Below are positions 1 through 13,800 of a stretch of 64,000 bases of DNA, piece by piece; position 1 is the first letter of the stretch; each line of letters opens with the position of its first letter. Both the position numbers and the translations under genes were made by a program. Under the pieces are notes generated by a model that ran no database searches, had not been told where the DNA came from, and saw only the letters and a program-made list of their open reading frames with translations. The DNA is from Steromphala cineraria (taxonomy: Eukaryota; Mollusca; Gastropoda; Trochida; Trochidae): positions 12,116,253-12,180,252 of the forward strand of contig OU744725.1 of assembly GCA_916613615.1 (NCBI GenBank), read 5' to 3'.

Positions 1-235
1 CTTAGTTGCTGAATAAGTTTTAAGAAGGCAAATCGTTTCTTTATCAGTTGCATCACTGTCATGTGCTTATGCTATTTAGGTTACAATTATCATGATATAC
101 TGTTAAGTATGAGGAGATTATGTATGAGTTACCTCTGATCTTATCAAAGTCAAATTCATATATAGCAAAAAAATGTTACATTATTCAGCATTGAGACTGC
201 ATTCCAGTTTGCAAACAGGATTATCTTTCAATTAC

Positions 236-1810
236 CTGTGTGAACCAACCACTTCCAATGGTGGAGAAGATTTTGTCAATGGAAGCATTTGAGGGCAGGG
301 TACAGTTGAAGATGTTGAATGCTCGCTTGAGACGTTGGGGGATGTCGTTACGACCGCCACCAGGGTGGATCATGGCGGAGATGATCTGAATGTCAACAAT
401 GGTGGTGAACTCTCCAGGTTTCTCGAGGTTGTAGAAGCCGTGGTATTCCATCATCTGACGTGTGATCTCGTTTGTCACCTAGGGGAAAACAAACAAAAAT
501 GAGTTGTCATAGCAAAGTTTTATAAAAAGAATGTGGTAAAATATTATTGGTATTAAGATCATTTTGACACATTCAGTCACAAAAAGAATTATTTTCTCCT
601 TTGAACACTGCAGCTGAATTTAGAAGAGAACTATCCTGAGGAGCAAATTTATGGCAATGTAATTTTTATGAAACTTAAAAGCAACTTCAAATCTGGAGGT
701 AAGAACAAGACTGACCTGATCTCCCCACTCATTGATGATGGGCATGTTGATGTCATCAACAAACACTGTCATCTTGCGTCCAGCTGGCGGTCCATAAGTT
801 GTTCCCATCCTCTTGTCCACATAGCTCTCAATAGTACGCTGAGAGAAACAAACAGAAGTTTGGCTGAATTTCCTACAAGATCCATATTTTACCACAATAT
901 CACAAAATATCTGAACCAATTGGAGCCCCAAATAAGAGTGTACAATGTATGTTGAAAATTTTAAACATGGATCAAAAAGTAAGGATTTGTTGATCTGAAT
1001 AAACGTAAATCTATGTAATTCATAAAACTATCATACTCATTTTCTCATGAGCTATATGTTTAATCATTGACAATGAGAGACAGACGTACCTGGAAGAGCA
1101 TGGGTGTTGACGCGCTGGAGAAGTTGAAGCTCTTAAACATGTGAACCTCCGGGTCGTGCTTGCCACAGTATCCCTGCACCATCACAGTCTTGGCTGTACC
1201 CTGGGGACAAAAAGAAGAATATCTTCATTTAATGTTTCTACGATCTCAATAGGGATAAACAAAGCAATAGTCAATTTGTCAGTGACATGGTAATGTGGGT
1301 AAGCAAGGTTGGTACAAAATAATAAATTAAAGGATTAAGGAGAGAGTATTTTGACGACGTGTCTCCAATCCCTTTCTAAGTGAATATAATATATTTTAAT
1401 CAAACCGTCAACTTATGTCACCTCACTTTCTAATGCCTTGTTATGATTTCCTTAACTGTAACAAATTTTATTTAGCAACAAGCCTGCATGTTCAACTTCA
1501 TTTTTCTCACTATCGCAAACTATCAAATGATATGGAGATTTACCTGTTCACCGATGAGTAGGACCGACTTCCCCTGCTTGGAGATGAGGTCAATGAGGAA
1601 GTCAGTTCGGACATTGTCCACGTTAGGGATGAGGATACCAGTGTACTCTGGGGTTGTGTCGTGGGGGTACGCGTACTCTGGTACTCTACTGCCCCAATGC
1701 TGCCAGTCTCCATTTTCTCCCACAACATACTCGTAGATGGTGTCGTCTCCTGTTACTGGGGGTAGTGGCAGATCAAAGTCTTTCTTCTTCTCAAACATCC
1801 ATTCCTCAAG
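236..1810 (-). CDS. Dynein heavy chain exons 45-48: AAA3, cut by the window edge
   Basis: AAA3 regulates the motor cycle. Walker A GEQGTAKT spans the exon 45/46 junction at about residues 2578-2585. Walker B in exon 47 is VFVDDINMP (about 2642-2650), with DD rather than DE, as I recall for this family member. Exon 48 has [17 protein letters not shown] and IFNCTLPS, then ends with a GT donor at 235-234. The next exon is beyond base 1; bases 1-235 are intron with nothing else seen. Confidence 0.96.
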
Positions 1811-4800
1811 CTGAAACATAAGTTTACAATATTAAATATTATTATATATTCAATTATAGTCATTGACATATATATCATCACCAGAAGAAAAACTTTTATG
1901 AAGATAATGTATTCTATGCAAATTGGACAGTGAAATCAATGAATAGTTGTTTTAAAAACTTTGAGGAGATTCCTCTTTGTGTTAAAACTATATTTAGATG
2001 TGTTCATTAGATAAAGTGAAAGTGACAAAGGGCAACTATCCTTTGTGACAAAGGGAGATCACTGTAAGTTCAAAGAGATCACTCTAGTCACAAAGGGAGG
2101 CCACTCTCACCTTCTTCCTGTCTTCAATCTCCAGGAGAGCTCCTAGGGACCACATGATGGCGAAGATGATGAGTCTGTTGAGATGATCTGCAGAGAGATC
2201 CTTGTTCTCCTCGTTCTTCGGAAGGAGACCTTCCAACATGTCGATGGCTTGACGAATGTACATGCACTCCAGCACCTAAGGAAAATACAGCATAACACTA
2301 AATGCTTTTGATTTCATTTGGAAAGACTTTTCTTGACATCACAGAATGCCTGTCATGCACTTTTATAAAGAGATATAGGGGTTTCAGACAGTTGAACCAC
2401 TTAATGGTTCCGATGTTCTTTAAATGCCTGATAAACAAGAATTCCTTTTAGCTCATGGACATGTCCAAATTTAATTTACTATATTCGACAACCATGCTCC
2501 TTGTCCAAAACAACAACAAAATAAGTTTTGCAGCCACTTACAGACATCTTTGGTTCCAAGGACTGAATCACGAACAGGTAAAGCTTGGGGAAAATGTTGT
2601 CAAAGGTGTTGAAGATCACCTCTCCTTGAGCAGGGGGTCGACTCCCCAACCAACCCTTAAGGATGGGGTTCCAATCCAGGATAGATGAACTCATGAACAC
2701 CATGCCGTTTCTGGACACAGTGGCAGGTGAGGCATTGTCAATGTTGTGCACCTCAAAGATGATTTTACAGTTTGGCGCCATTGGGATACGATCTCCATTG
2801 GCCAAGGTCAAGGTCTTGTTGTCATCAAGCACAGAGTTGAGATTTTCAATCCAGATGGCGTCAACGGGTCCATCCAGAACTAACCAGACATGCTCACCCT
2901 GAAAATGATTGGCATATTATTGATTAATAAATTGATGACTAACTATTTTTTTAGAAATTGATTTAGCAGAAACAGTGTTATGAAGTTTAAAAGGAAATTC
3001 TTTTAATATTGTTGATTGTTTTTAAACTGTTTGAGTGGCATTCAAGAATTTGATGGTATATGGAAAACAAGGGAAATTCTATGAATTAACAACTTCTTTC
3101 CCTTGTCTTCCTTGATTTAAATTATATGAACAAGGAAATATTGAAAACAAAAGCAGTTTGAACAGACAGTGGAAAACCATAACAGAACTTACTCATCTTT
3201 TTTGTATCATTACAATAGTGTTGCCCTTCCGGCAAAAGTTGAGAGCCAACATATCTCTTATTTTCAACACCAAAAGAAATCTACCTTTTTGGTTTTGTGG
3301 GTTCTCCTCCAGAGAGTTGAGAAGATACCATCTGTCCAATCATTGGTGGCGACATCAAGACGACCAAACATCTGGGGGGCGCTGATGGCCTTTGGGTTCA
3401 TCCTCATTTCCTTGTGGGGGGTGCCACATTCTGTCATGGACTTCATCAGAGTGTGGATACACTTGGTCTTGCCCGCCCCAGTGGGCCCAAGCGTCATCAT
3501 TCCGTGACGTACACGCTGGGTCTCAAACAGTTGAATCAGCTTCAGAATCCAGGGGGCGTGGTGGATCAGCCCTGCTTCTCCAACCTGCAGATCAAGGGTT
3601 AAGGTTGAGTGGGAGAGAACAAGTTTATATTCTTTTTTTCTGAAAGCTAGTCACTTACGTCAATGTTTAATAAGACATAAAAGTCAAATTTCAGGAAGAA
3701 TTTTGGATGTGAAATAGCTTCAAAATGTCTGAAGTTTTGCAAACATATAATTATTGCAGTCTGACATCAGAGAATATATTTGAATGACCTGTTTCTCGAT
3801 GGCAGCCTCCATCTCTGGGTATCCAGCTTTGTCGAGGGTCATCCCAGGGAAGAGATCCTCAATCAGAGACATGAAGAGAGGCTCATCTTCATCAACCTGC
3901 GGCAATCAGAGAAATATTAGCATGTCAGAATCATATTTGATTTCAATTGGTTATTATTGGTTTCCTATTTTTCATTTTGGCAAAGATGCACATCTGATGT
4001 TAAATCAAAGTTTTTCATTGTTTTTAAAGGATGATCTCAATGTTAACAGATCTTAGGTCTAATGGAATAGAAAATGATTTTATTCTTTGTAATTTTCAAC
4101 CAATTTGTTTCCCTTAGTCTTATTTGGGATGGCTCCCATTCATTTTTTCCCTTTGTGATTACGACATATGAGTAACAACAACCCATTCAAACAGGGAATA
4201 GCCTGGATTTGGCTACAAAAGACACAAATTAGGTGTTTTTTTGGACCAATCACACAAGGAAGTCAAGTAATGAACAACTGGAAAGATTTACTAACCAACT
4301 TGGACAAGTTCATGTCCCTGAGAACTCTCATCACGATGGTGGGTTCCCCTTCCTCTGGGTTCGCTCGCTTGAAGGCGCCGAGGGTTCTCAGAACAGACAG
4401 GATGTTCCTCAGACCAAAATCATAGTGAACCTGGAAGAAAGTCAATTATCTTTAATACTTTGTCTTATAACAAGGGTAGCTGCAGTACTCCCCTTTTTGA
4501 AATTCATGTTTATACAAAATCTCCATGATTAAATTTTGTCATACTTTTTTTTACATACTGATTAATTTTCCTATGGTACATTCTTCGAATGAATTCGAAT
4601 GAGACAATTCTCGGATTGTTCCCTCGTCTATATAAAATCACATATTGTTGGTTAATTTCATCATCCTTTCATAAAGCTCTGAGGAACAAATATTTCAACA
4701 AGGTTAAATCAGTTGATGGGGGAAAAAGACCAAGAACCTCTTAGAGCCTACTTCCAAAATATTTGTTATTTGTTGACTTGTTTATTTGTATATCTTAGTA

Positions 4801-7800
4801 CCTGTTTGCTCAGCTGCTCCTCACAGAGCTTGTAGAGAGTGAAGAACTTCTTGGCCAGTGCGATGTTGTTGATGAAACCACAACTAGCCAGTTTGACACG
4901 GATGATGATGGCTCTGTCTGGCACCATCATGGCAACTGTACGGAAGTTGATCTTCAAGTTCTCAGGCAACTCTTGACGTCCAGCGTAACCAGGGTTCTAC
5001 AAAACAAGAATTGAAAGATGACAATTTTCAAAAAGATCATTTTTAAAACACTGAACTCAATCTCCCAAATACAAGGTTGAGTTTTTCACAATGGAAGCCA
5101 TCAACTCTAACAAAAGTAGAAACTTGAGATACATGAGTGTTTAATTAATTTTTTTTCAATGGATTTACTTATGGATTGTTATTCAAAACAGAAAAAAAAT
5201 TGATGGAAATCAAATGTTTTCTTACCATGGTCAAGAAAATACCAAACTCTGGGTCCATGTCAACATTGTCACCATCAGTGAAGATGAAGTTTGGTTTTCT
5301 CTCCTTCTTACAGGCCAGCACAATGGCAATCTGCTGGGCAGCCACAGACAGTACGGGCAGCTCAATACGGTTGAACTCGTCAAAACATCCCCAAGAACCA
5401 GACTGGGCCAAACCTGTGAAGAAAGATGTATTTAGTTGAATCCAGTTTCAAACTTGAATTAGACTTGACTTTCTAAGAGAAATGAAGAAATATTTTTGAG
5501 GTTTGTTTCAAAATCATCATTGTTCACTTGCTCTCAGAATTTACCCCATTGTTACTTGTCTCATCATGAAGTCTGCATGAGCAGTTTGAGAGATGATCAA
5601 AGAAATGTTTCAAGCTCTCATTATATAATACACTCCCTTTACTCTATTTTTTTTAAAAGCTAAGCTTAGAAAACTTGTATCAATTTAAGAAAAATCAAGG
5701 GAATTCAGATTATTACCTTTGTAGATTCTGCCAAGACCTCTGTAGTCCATCTGATCAGAGCAGTTGAAGACAACAACGTATTTTCCGAGACAACGTCCCA
5801 TATCCTTGGTTGTTTCAGTTTTGCCTGTACCAGCAGGCCCAGCCGGAGCTCCTCCCAGAGACATACCCAGAGCCTGGGATAGCGTGATGTAACATCTGTA
5901 ACACAAGGGCAGATAACTCAGCATACAGCATTTGCTACACATTCTTTGTTTCTGCTTGATTGTGAGCATTTCATACAACATGGCATGTGATGATGGAAGT
6001 GTGTTACCAAGAGAAAATTCCTTGGAACACAGTGTCACTTCAAGAGGTCTCTGTTAAAATATTTCTTTGAATTTCTTTTAATTACATTGACTTTTTAAGG
6101 AACCCAACTTTTTTAAAGTAAAAAAAATTACTTGACAAAAGTGATTGATTATGATATAAAATTGCTGGTCATAATGTCTCTCAAACACAAACTTTTCTAA
6201 GGTTAGATTACTTCTTACTATCCCTCTGCGGACATAACTGATTGATAATGATGCCATTATAATCTAAAGCCAATCAAACGGCTGGTCATAATGATTACTT
6301 CTAACTGTCCTTCTGAGAAGACAACTGATTGATCATGATGTCATTTTAATCTTGAGACATTCAAATTGCTTGACTAATGGATAAGAATATCTAGCAATAT
6401 AAACATACACACCTGTCAGTGAGGGGAGTGATAACCAGTCTCTCTGTGCAGCCTAAGAACTCGTTCATGTAGGTAAAGTCTACGTCAGTGATCGAGATGA
6501 GACACTGATCAAGGTCTTCTTTGAAGTAGAAGCGAGATTGTTTCAGCCACTCGAAGTCATTGATGGACTTGACATGGAGCCTCACCTAGAATACAAATGG
6601 TTTCGAAATCAGCAAAATGAGAATAACAACCAAGAACATCTCTCATACCCCTTTGTTTTAGCTTCATTTGAGTTAATTTGACCATTCTTTCAAAGAAATA
6701 TTTGTTGTCAACTGAGTAAATTTCAAACTTTGACGTTAACAAAATAGTTTTCATACAAAAGCTAAAATTTCTTGATTGTTTGTCAAACATATCCTTCTGA
6801 CAACCAGGAAATGACATGTTTCAGAGACGTTATCGAGAGTCAATTCTTTAAGCATTATTAGATTATAAAATGCAAGTTTGTTAAAACCACTGATATTTGA
6901 CAATTTCCACATCATGTTATATTCTCACCAGGTCATCAAAGATGTCCTTCTGATGCACATGGATGGTGATGAGAGTTTCAAACTTGGTCCTCTCCATCTT
7001 GGTCAGCTCCTGAGTGGTCTGTTCGATCAACATGTTGAGGAGATCGAGGAATTTCTGGTTGGTCTGTACCATCACCTTCTTGTCTGTCCTCGCATTGTTC
7101 AGAGAATCCTCGGAGTCTCGGGTCCAGATCATCTGCAGACCTAGCAGACCCACCTGAAGACAGAACAAAGGTAATTTGATGAAGAGTTCAATATGAAAAT
7201 GTTCAATGGTTTTCTTACAAAGGTCTTGATACAATGTTCATAGTACTAATCATTTAAATTTTTCAAGAAAGTTCTTTTTTTTTGAAAGCGGGAACTACGA
7301 TTCTCTTGAAAACTACAGTATTCATGTTCTTGAAAATAAACACTTTGTTGTCATGTGTTGTACACATGATAATCCTTGTTCTTGGCATGAGAAACTAGGC
7401 CCTGTTCTTGACAAGTCATAGAATCCCAAATTCAACAGGTAAACATTAATTATGGGGCATGTACCTGAGAAGCAAAAGTGTTCTCAAACTCCAGCAGATT
7501 GAAGGCAGGATCCTGGATGGCCACTGAAGCAGTCCTGATGATGCCGTGGAGTGACCTGCGCCCAATTTTGAGAAGGTCCCCCAGCCAGACCTCCACATTG
7601 CCCTGGGCATTGACTGGCTCATCCAGCATCACTTGTTCTCCCTCCTGGGAGTTGATGGCCAAGATCTTGTCATACACCTTCTCATCAAAGGTCACCAGTC
7701 GGGTGTTGTCAAACACGCTCAGCAGGTGGTTCTGTGAAGAGGAAATTACATATTTAAATCTTTTCAGTATGGTCAGGTCATTGATGTTCTCTAATTATTC

Positions 7801-10800
7801 AAACTGTTTAATTTGCAAGCTTAAATGATTTTGTTAATTTTTACAAATATTGTTTAAGATATTTGAAACTATATTATGGAGTAACAACTTCTTAATCCCT
7901 TCATGGTAATGACAAGCGTTAAACGTTCTTGTCAAGCGATAATCCAAAACAAAACAATGATATGTTGATAATTGTTTATAAGTGGAATATCTTAAATATC
8001 AGTTCCAATGTCAGGAGCCCTACCTGGATTGTGTGTGAGTCGCTGGCCTGACCGAGGATCTCGAGGAGAGCTGGATCAGACACAAAGAAGAACCTGGGGA
8101 AGACGAGACGTTTCTTCTCCAGATATCCAGTGAGAGACTTCTGGCAGATCTCCAGCTGCTCCAGGAGATGTGGCAGCAGCTGACTGAGGGTGTCGTCTCC
8201 CACACAGCACACAACCACGTTCGGGTTCTCGTGCGCTCGCATCATGATCTTCTGCCACGACTTGTCTATGTTGCTGAATCGCTTGGCTTCCTGTGAAGGT
8301 TGGAAATGGAGATATTGCAATGTTAATGGTGACAATGACCGAGATTGAAGATTTATACTCTTTGAGAGTTCTTGAGAATTTGCGGGGGAACCATGGTGGT
8401 AGTTTATGCTCCATAACAGAGTTGAGTTTATTTACTCAAAATATTGCAGAATTCCTGCAGAATCGGTCCTCAATGTAACCAAGACAAAAATTTGTTTATT
8501 GAATACCACATATGATAATTTTAGTGTGACATATTTATTTATTGAAGAGATACCTTAAATATATCGTACAAGTTTCAGTTTTTAATAACGCGACAACTAT
8601 TAAAAACATTTTGAAATCAATTTACCTGAGGAAGCTGTTTAGCAATGTCACCACCGACGAAGACAGCCTCAAGATAGATCCAGAGGTTCTGAACCACCAG
8701 CCAGTTCTCAATGATCTCTGTGGTTCCTGTTAGCTTCTGTACCCACTCCTGGATCTTGGGCTTGAAGGGGGCGTTGTACCTGAGGGAATACACGCTTAGC
8801 TTTACGATATCCATCAATTTGGAATCATATTAACTTTTGTCTTTCAGGTTAAAATTCAAAAATTATCCCCATGTAAGGTAATGAGAAAAGAGGAAAAACT
8901 CTTGTTTTTTATAATGATAATGTTTTTGTTACTTTCCAATTTTGCTGAAGTGGTGAAAGAAAAATAACCTGATGCCTTGAAATGGAAATATTTTTTTTGA
9001 ATATCTATACATAAGACATATCACAAAGTGTTCCCACCTGTTGCTGAGCAATGATCCAAGAACCATCAAGCTGTCTTCCATAAGAGCCACAGTTTCAGAT
9101 GTTGTGTCGCCTGCAAACACAAAGTGTTCCTTTTCACTGATAAAGGGAAGTCAATTTCTTTTTTCTCTCAAACAATAATAATACTATGTCCAAAGTCATT
9201 GAAGGGAGCTTTGGTAAATAAGCCTTGTCCTTGGCTTAGGTAAATGTTAGAAAATACGTCCTTCTGGCATAATATCCTATTCTTTCTCATCCTATTCTAA
9301 CGTACCCTTAAGAAGCAGTTCTCCCCTGGTCTTGAAGTTGGAGAACTGGAAGTCTTGTGTACTCCAGTCGTTCACAACCTGCTTCAGCTTGGCTTCGATA
9401 TCCTTCTCCTTCACTGCCGAGATGCACACATCCTGAAACAATACATCTTGGATTAACAAGCAATCGCCACTGTCATGATGAAATATGCATAAAACATCTG
9501 CTAGGAAAGTTACATTTCGATTAATTTTTGTTGTCATTATAACAAACTTGATAACAAAGGTCATGAGGCCCTTTGTGATAAGGTATAGACATGAGGCCCT
9601 TTGTGATAAGGTATAGACATGAAGATATCGCACCTCGATGTCCTCCTTGAACTGGAGTAGTGGAGCCTTCATCAGGTCTCTGAGGAGGAAGTTCTCGGAC
9701 TCCACGTCAAAGGTGTGTCCAGTCAGCTGAGCAATACGCTCCCAATGTCTCAGCATCATCGCCTTGTGAGCCATCATCTCCAGGAGAGGACAAGTCTCGT
9801 TGAAGTCGTCAATAGTCTTCCGCAAATCCTCATAGGCCTGCCATTCCTTCAAGGCCTTTGGCAACTTACGGCACCTGATTAATAAGAATTTGGTCATATA
9901 TACTTTTATTGTATTGTATTTGTAATCTATGTTGTAAAGCGCCTTAGAGTCTTTTTATCATAAATTATATAGGGAGCTATATAAATCTCGCATATTATTA
10001 TTATTATTATTATTATATAAAATACAATAACAAGGAAAACGTTATTGTCACAAACCTTAGAATTCTCAATCCTCAAAATGGCTCATTCACCTTCTTTTAC
10101 AATGGAAATGTACATCATTTAACATTATTCAATTGTTACCTCATGCAAATATCAAGTTTTAAATTTGAAAGATGAACTAATTCACATGTTAGATCTAGAT
10201 ATCTGTTCTGTGACTGAAGACTCATACACAAAAACAGGGTTGAATACATTGCTTAAAAAAATGATCTACATCAGCTAAGTACAGATCATTGATTAGGATC
10301 CAGCCGTACCTATTTTGGAACTCCAACAATTCCCCATTGATCTTCTCAATATCGATGTCCGACCAGGCGACATCGTAGTATCCGTTGACGTTGTCCAGGA
10401 CAGCGTTGTAGAGCTGGTAGAGCTTCTGAAGAAGGTTCAGCTCCTTCTTGATCCGCATCAGCTCGGGGTACTCCGTCACCTGCAGGCCGAACAACTCCTC
10501 TCCTCCGTGGTAAGTGATAAACTTACGGTACAGCTCGTCAAACTTGGCCTGGTAGATGTTGAGACGGTCAGACGCCTCTCGAGGGATGATCCCTTCCTCC
10601 ATTGGGCCCCTGGTAGGCATAAATAGAATGATCAGCTGTTATAAAGATATTATTTTACTAGGTGAAAGGCATTATGACACTTATGAAGTCATATATATAA
10701 ATATAAAGTTAGAAGACTTTTTTAAACAAAATTTGGAACTTTCCTCAGTCATGTCATATAGGCATGGATTTGACTAGACATACGTTTTTATGTCAATCCA

Positions 10801-13800
10801 AAATGATAAAAAGAATCATTATCAATGAAAAAACATTCAAATATGGAACCCACCTAGTGTCATAATCACCAACAAAGTTGTTGACATCTTTGATGAACTG
10901 TTCAACTCCAGCTGAGAGATCTGCCTTAAACTTAGGCTGGATCTGTAGAAGATGCTCCTGAACTGTGTCCACCTGTAAACATATCAACAACATGCTAGAA
11001 TTTGGCTTTTGTTAACATACCCAAACAATTTAAAACATGAATTGACATTATAATACAACCAAATTAAGTATATTAGTTAAGCTGATTCAAATTGTCAAAA
11101 TTGAACATGTTTTGCGTCTGACTTGATAAGTTGAGTCAAAATCTTTGAGACCTAGTCTAACATTTATTTCACATACCTGGCTTGAGAGTTTCTTCCAGCT
11201 GTAGGCAAGGGAGTCAACTCTTTCTGCATTCCCATCATTGAAGGTGATGTTGAACCGATTGAGAAGAGCATAGGTCTCTTCAATGGGACCAAGAGTCATG
11301 TCGATGCGGATTTCATTTTCTCGGATTTCATTGAGACCAGCCATAGCTCCTCGCACATCATCCAAATCTTTGATTGGTCGACTTAGTCTCTTCATCAGAT
11401 TCTCACTGAACTCAAGGATTTCATCCATCTCACGTCCACATTTCTCATTCAGGGCCTTGGCATACGCAAGTTTCCAGTTGCGGGTTTCCGTGACCAGCGC
11501 CAGTTTGAGTGGATCGGTCAGGAATAGCACGGAGCCCACACGGAAACTCTGCTGAATCTCTTCAACGTCGGTCTCAAGTTTCTGTAAAACGATCAAGGCA
11601 TCAAGGATATTGTGTTTTCACAAAGCTTGGAGGAAATTTTTTATCTTTTAATTCCTTATGAATTGACCATAATTGGTAGCTTTGGTAATTCATCCTTCAA
11701 ATCATGCTACAGCAACAATTAAAAGATATATAAATGCAGTTCTTGAGAAGCAATAGAAGTTGGTGTTGATGAAAAACGTAAGAAATTGTAAATCATTACT
11801 CATGTTCCCTTTGGACAACAAGTGCAAACAAGTACTTTTTGTCCTGCAAATAACTCTTATTTCATCTCACCTGGTAGTACTTGATCTGAGCCTCAATCTC
11901 AGACATGATTGGTTTGTTGGCCATGAATTCTTTCACACTTTCCTCCGGCTCCTGCAAAAATATACATATTTGTCCTTGTAGTTCTGAAGGTTTTCAAGGC
12001 ACAATAGGAATCAAAAGTCAGCAAGGTTACTTAAAAATTAATGTTAACCTTAGCATATTCATATCTCATTCGATAACAATTCAAAAAAAATATATCATAA
12101 ATGCAAATACAAAAGCCTAATTAATTCCCTAAATCTATGACACCAGTCAATATATTTATTTATTGCAGGCCGTCAATCAGCAATTAAAACATTGAAATAT
12201 AGAGTGAGTGGGTTTCAGTTTTGGCCACCTTAGGCAATTTTACTGCCATAAGCAAACTTAGTCCAAACTGAAGAGCGCAGAACATAAACCAGAGAAGGTG
12301 ATAGAACAAAGCACTCACACTAGCCCAGAGCTCAGAGTAGATGGTGTAGACTTCGAGAGCCTCGGTGACATCTCCCTTGAAGGTGGAGATGATTGAGTTG
12401 AGCTGGATGACGATCTTCATCACGTCCTTGTGCTCGCTGATCACCTTGTGCAGTGGCTTCACCTGGGCTGTTGGGATCATCTTGGTTCCCTCGTCTCCTT
12501 GCTCTGCCGCTAGCAGTTCCATCTCCTGGGGGAATAGGGAAACAGTGTTTATGGGGATTGTGCACCGATGTTAATCTCAGAGGCACAGATATCTCAAATG
12601 GTTCATTGTAAAGTAAATCAAGGTAAGTATAAAGCAAGCAGCTCTCCTGGGGGGAATAAGGGGAAAGTGGTACATATTTAACATGGTCATGTGGATTGTT
12701 CTGTTCATTAGTTAACCTCTGGCCTGGTTATAGCACAACAAACTTTGAAATGAGCAATTTGCTTCTGAAGAGGAACAAAATTTGATGTCACAAGCTGTGA
12801 ATTGATGTTAGCGCTTGGTCTGCTCTTAGTACAAAATTGACCCTTGTAAGGGGGAAATAAAGACTGAAAGGTACAAACATCTCCAATTGTTCACTTTGTC
12901 AAAGATAAAGTAAGTTACAAGCATGAGTAGAACACTTCACACAAGAACAGCAACACCACACAACATTACACCAATCAGGATAGTGATGTTTTAAAACAAT
13001 ATGTTAACTCACACAAAGCACTGCAGCTAATATTTTCCATGATCACATGTACTATCAACACTTCAAACCATAAAAACAAATGTTTTATCTATCATTATAT
13101 TTTTTTCATTAAGTTCCATTACTAAGAGAAAGTGCAGCAAATACTTATACTTATAACACCACACTGACATAAAGACCATGCAAGGAGTTAGCACAAGGTT
13201 AAAGGTTAAACTGACCTTCCTGTCAGCCTGAAATAAGGAAAATATCCCATTACCATTTTGAAATTTGGACACAACATGCACATTTCAGAGAAGACACATA
13301 TTTTCATATTCAACGTCATATTTAGTTCTGAAAGCAAACACAGCTAATTTTGAAGCTAGGTTGAAGCAAAAGCAAGGAATTATGATAGAATAAGCTTGCA
13401 TTGTTCAGCAGTAATATTAGTAATCTTAGCCATAACCATTAGCAACCTAAAAACTACATTTGACTCCGTGATAACACAAGTGCAGTGTTGGTCCTTGAAG
13501 GGATATAGAAGAAAACTCTTCAGCATTGTGAGAAGTAAGAAACCCTGGCCATTGCAAAATATCTGTGCAAAATTTTTCAAATTGACCAATTAATTGTTCA
13601 CCTTGGAACCAGTGAAAATTGTTTTGCTTAGTGGCAAAATTAATCAGAGCAAGGATCCTAAAAGGCATCAGCAGTAAAATACCTAGACTTTGTTAAGGCA
13701 TAACATGATTACAAACCTTTTGCTGTTGCTTCTGCTGCAGGACCTGATGTTCCCACTGGGGGATGTTGGCGGAGGTCTTCAGGATCACCTGGACGGCCTT

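Noticed and set aside
7478..7828. Plus-strand ORFs antisense to dynein exons (e.g. 7478-7828, 10315-10626, 13690-14175, 15018-15524)
   Set aside because: They are complements of conserved dynein exons; no independent gene features.
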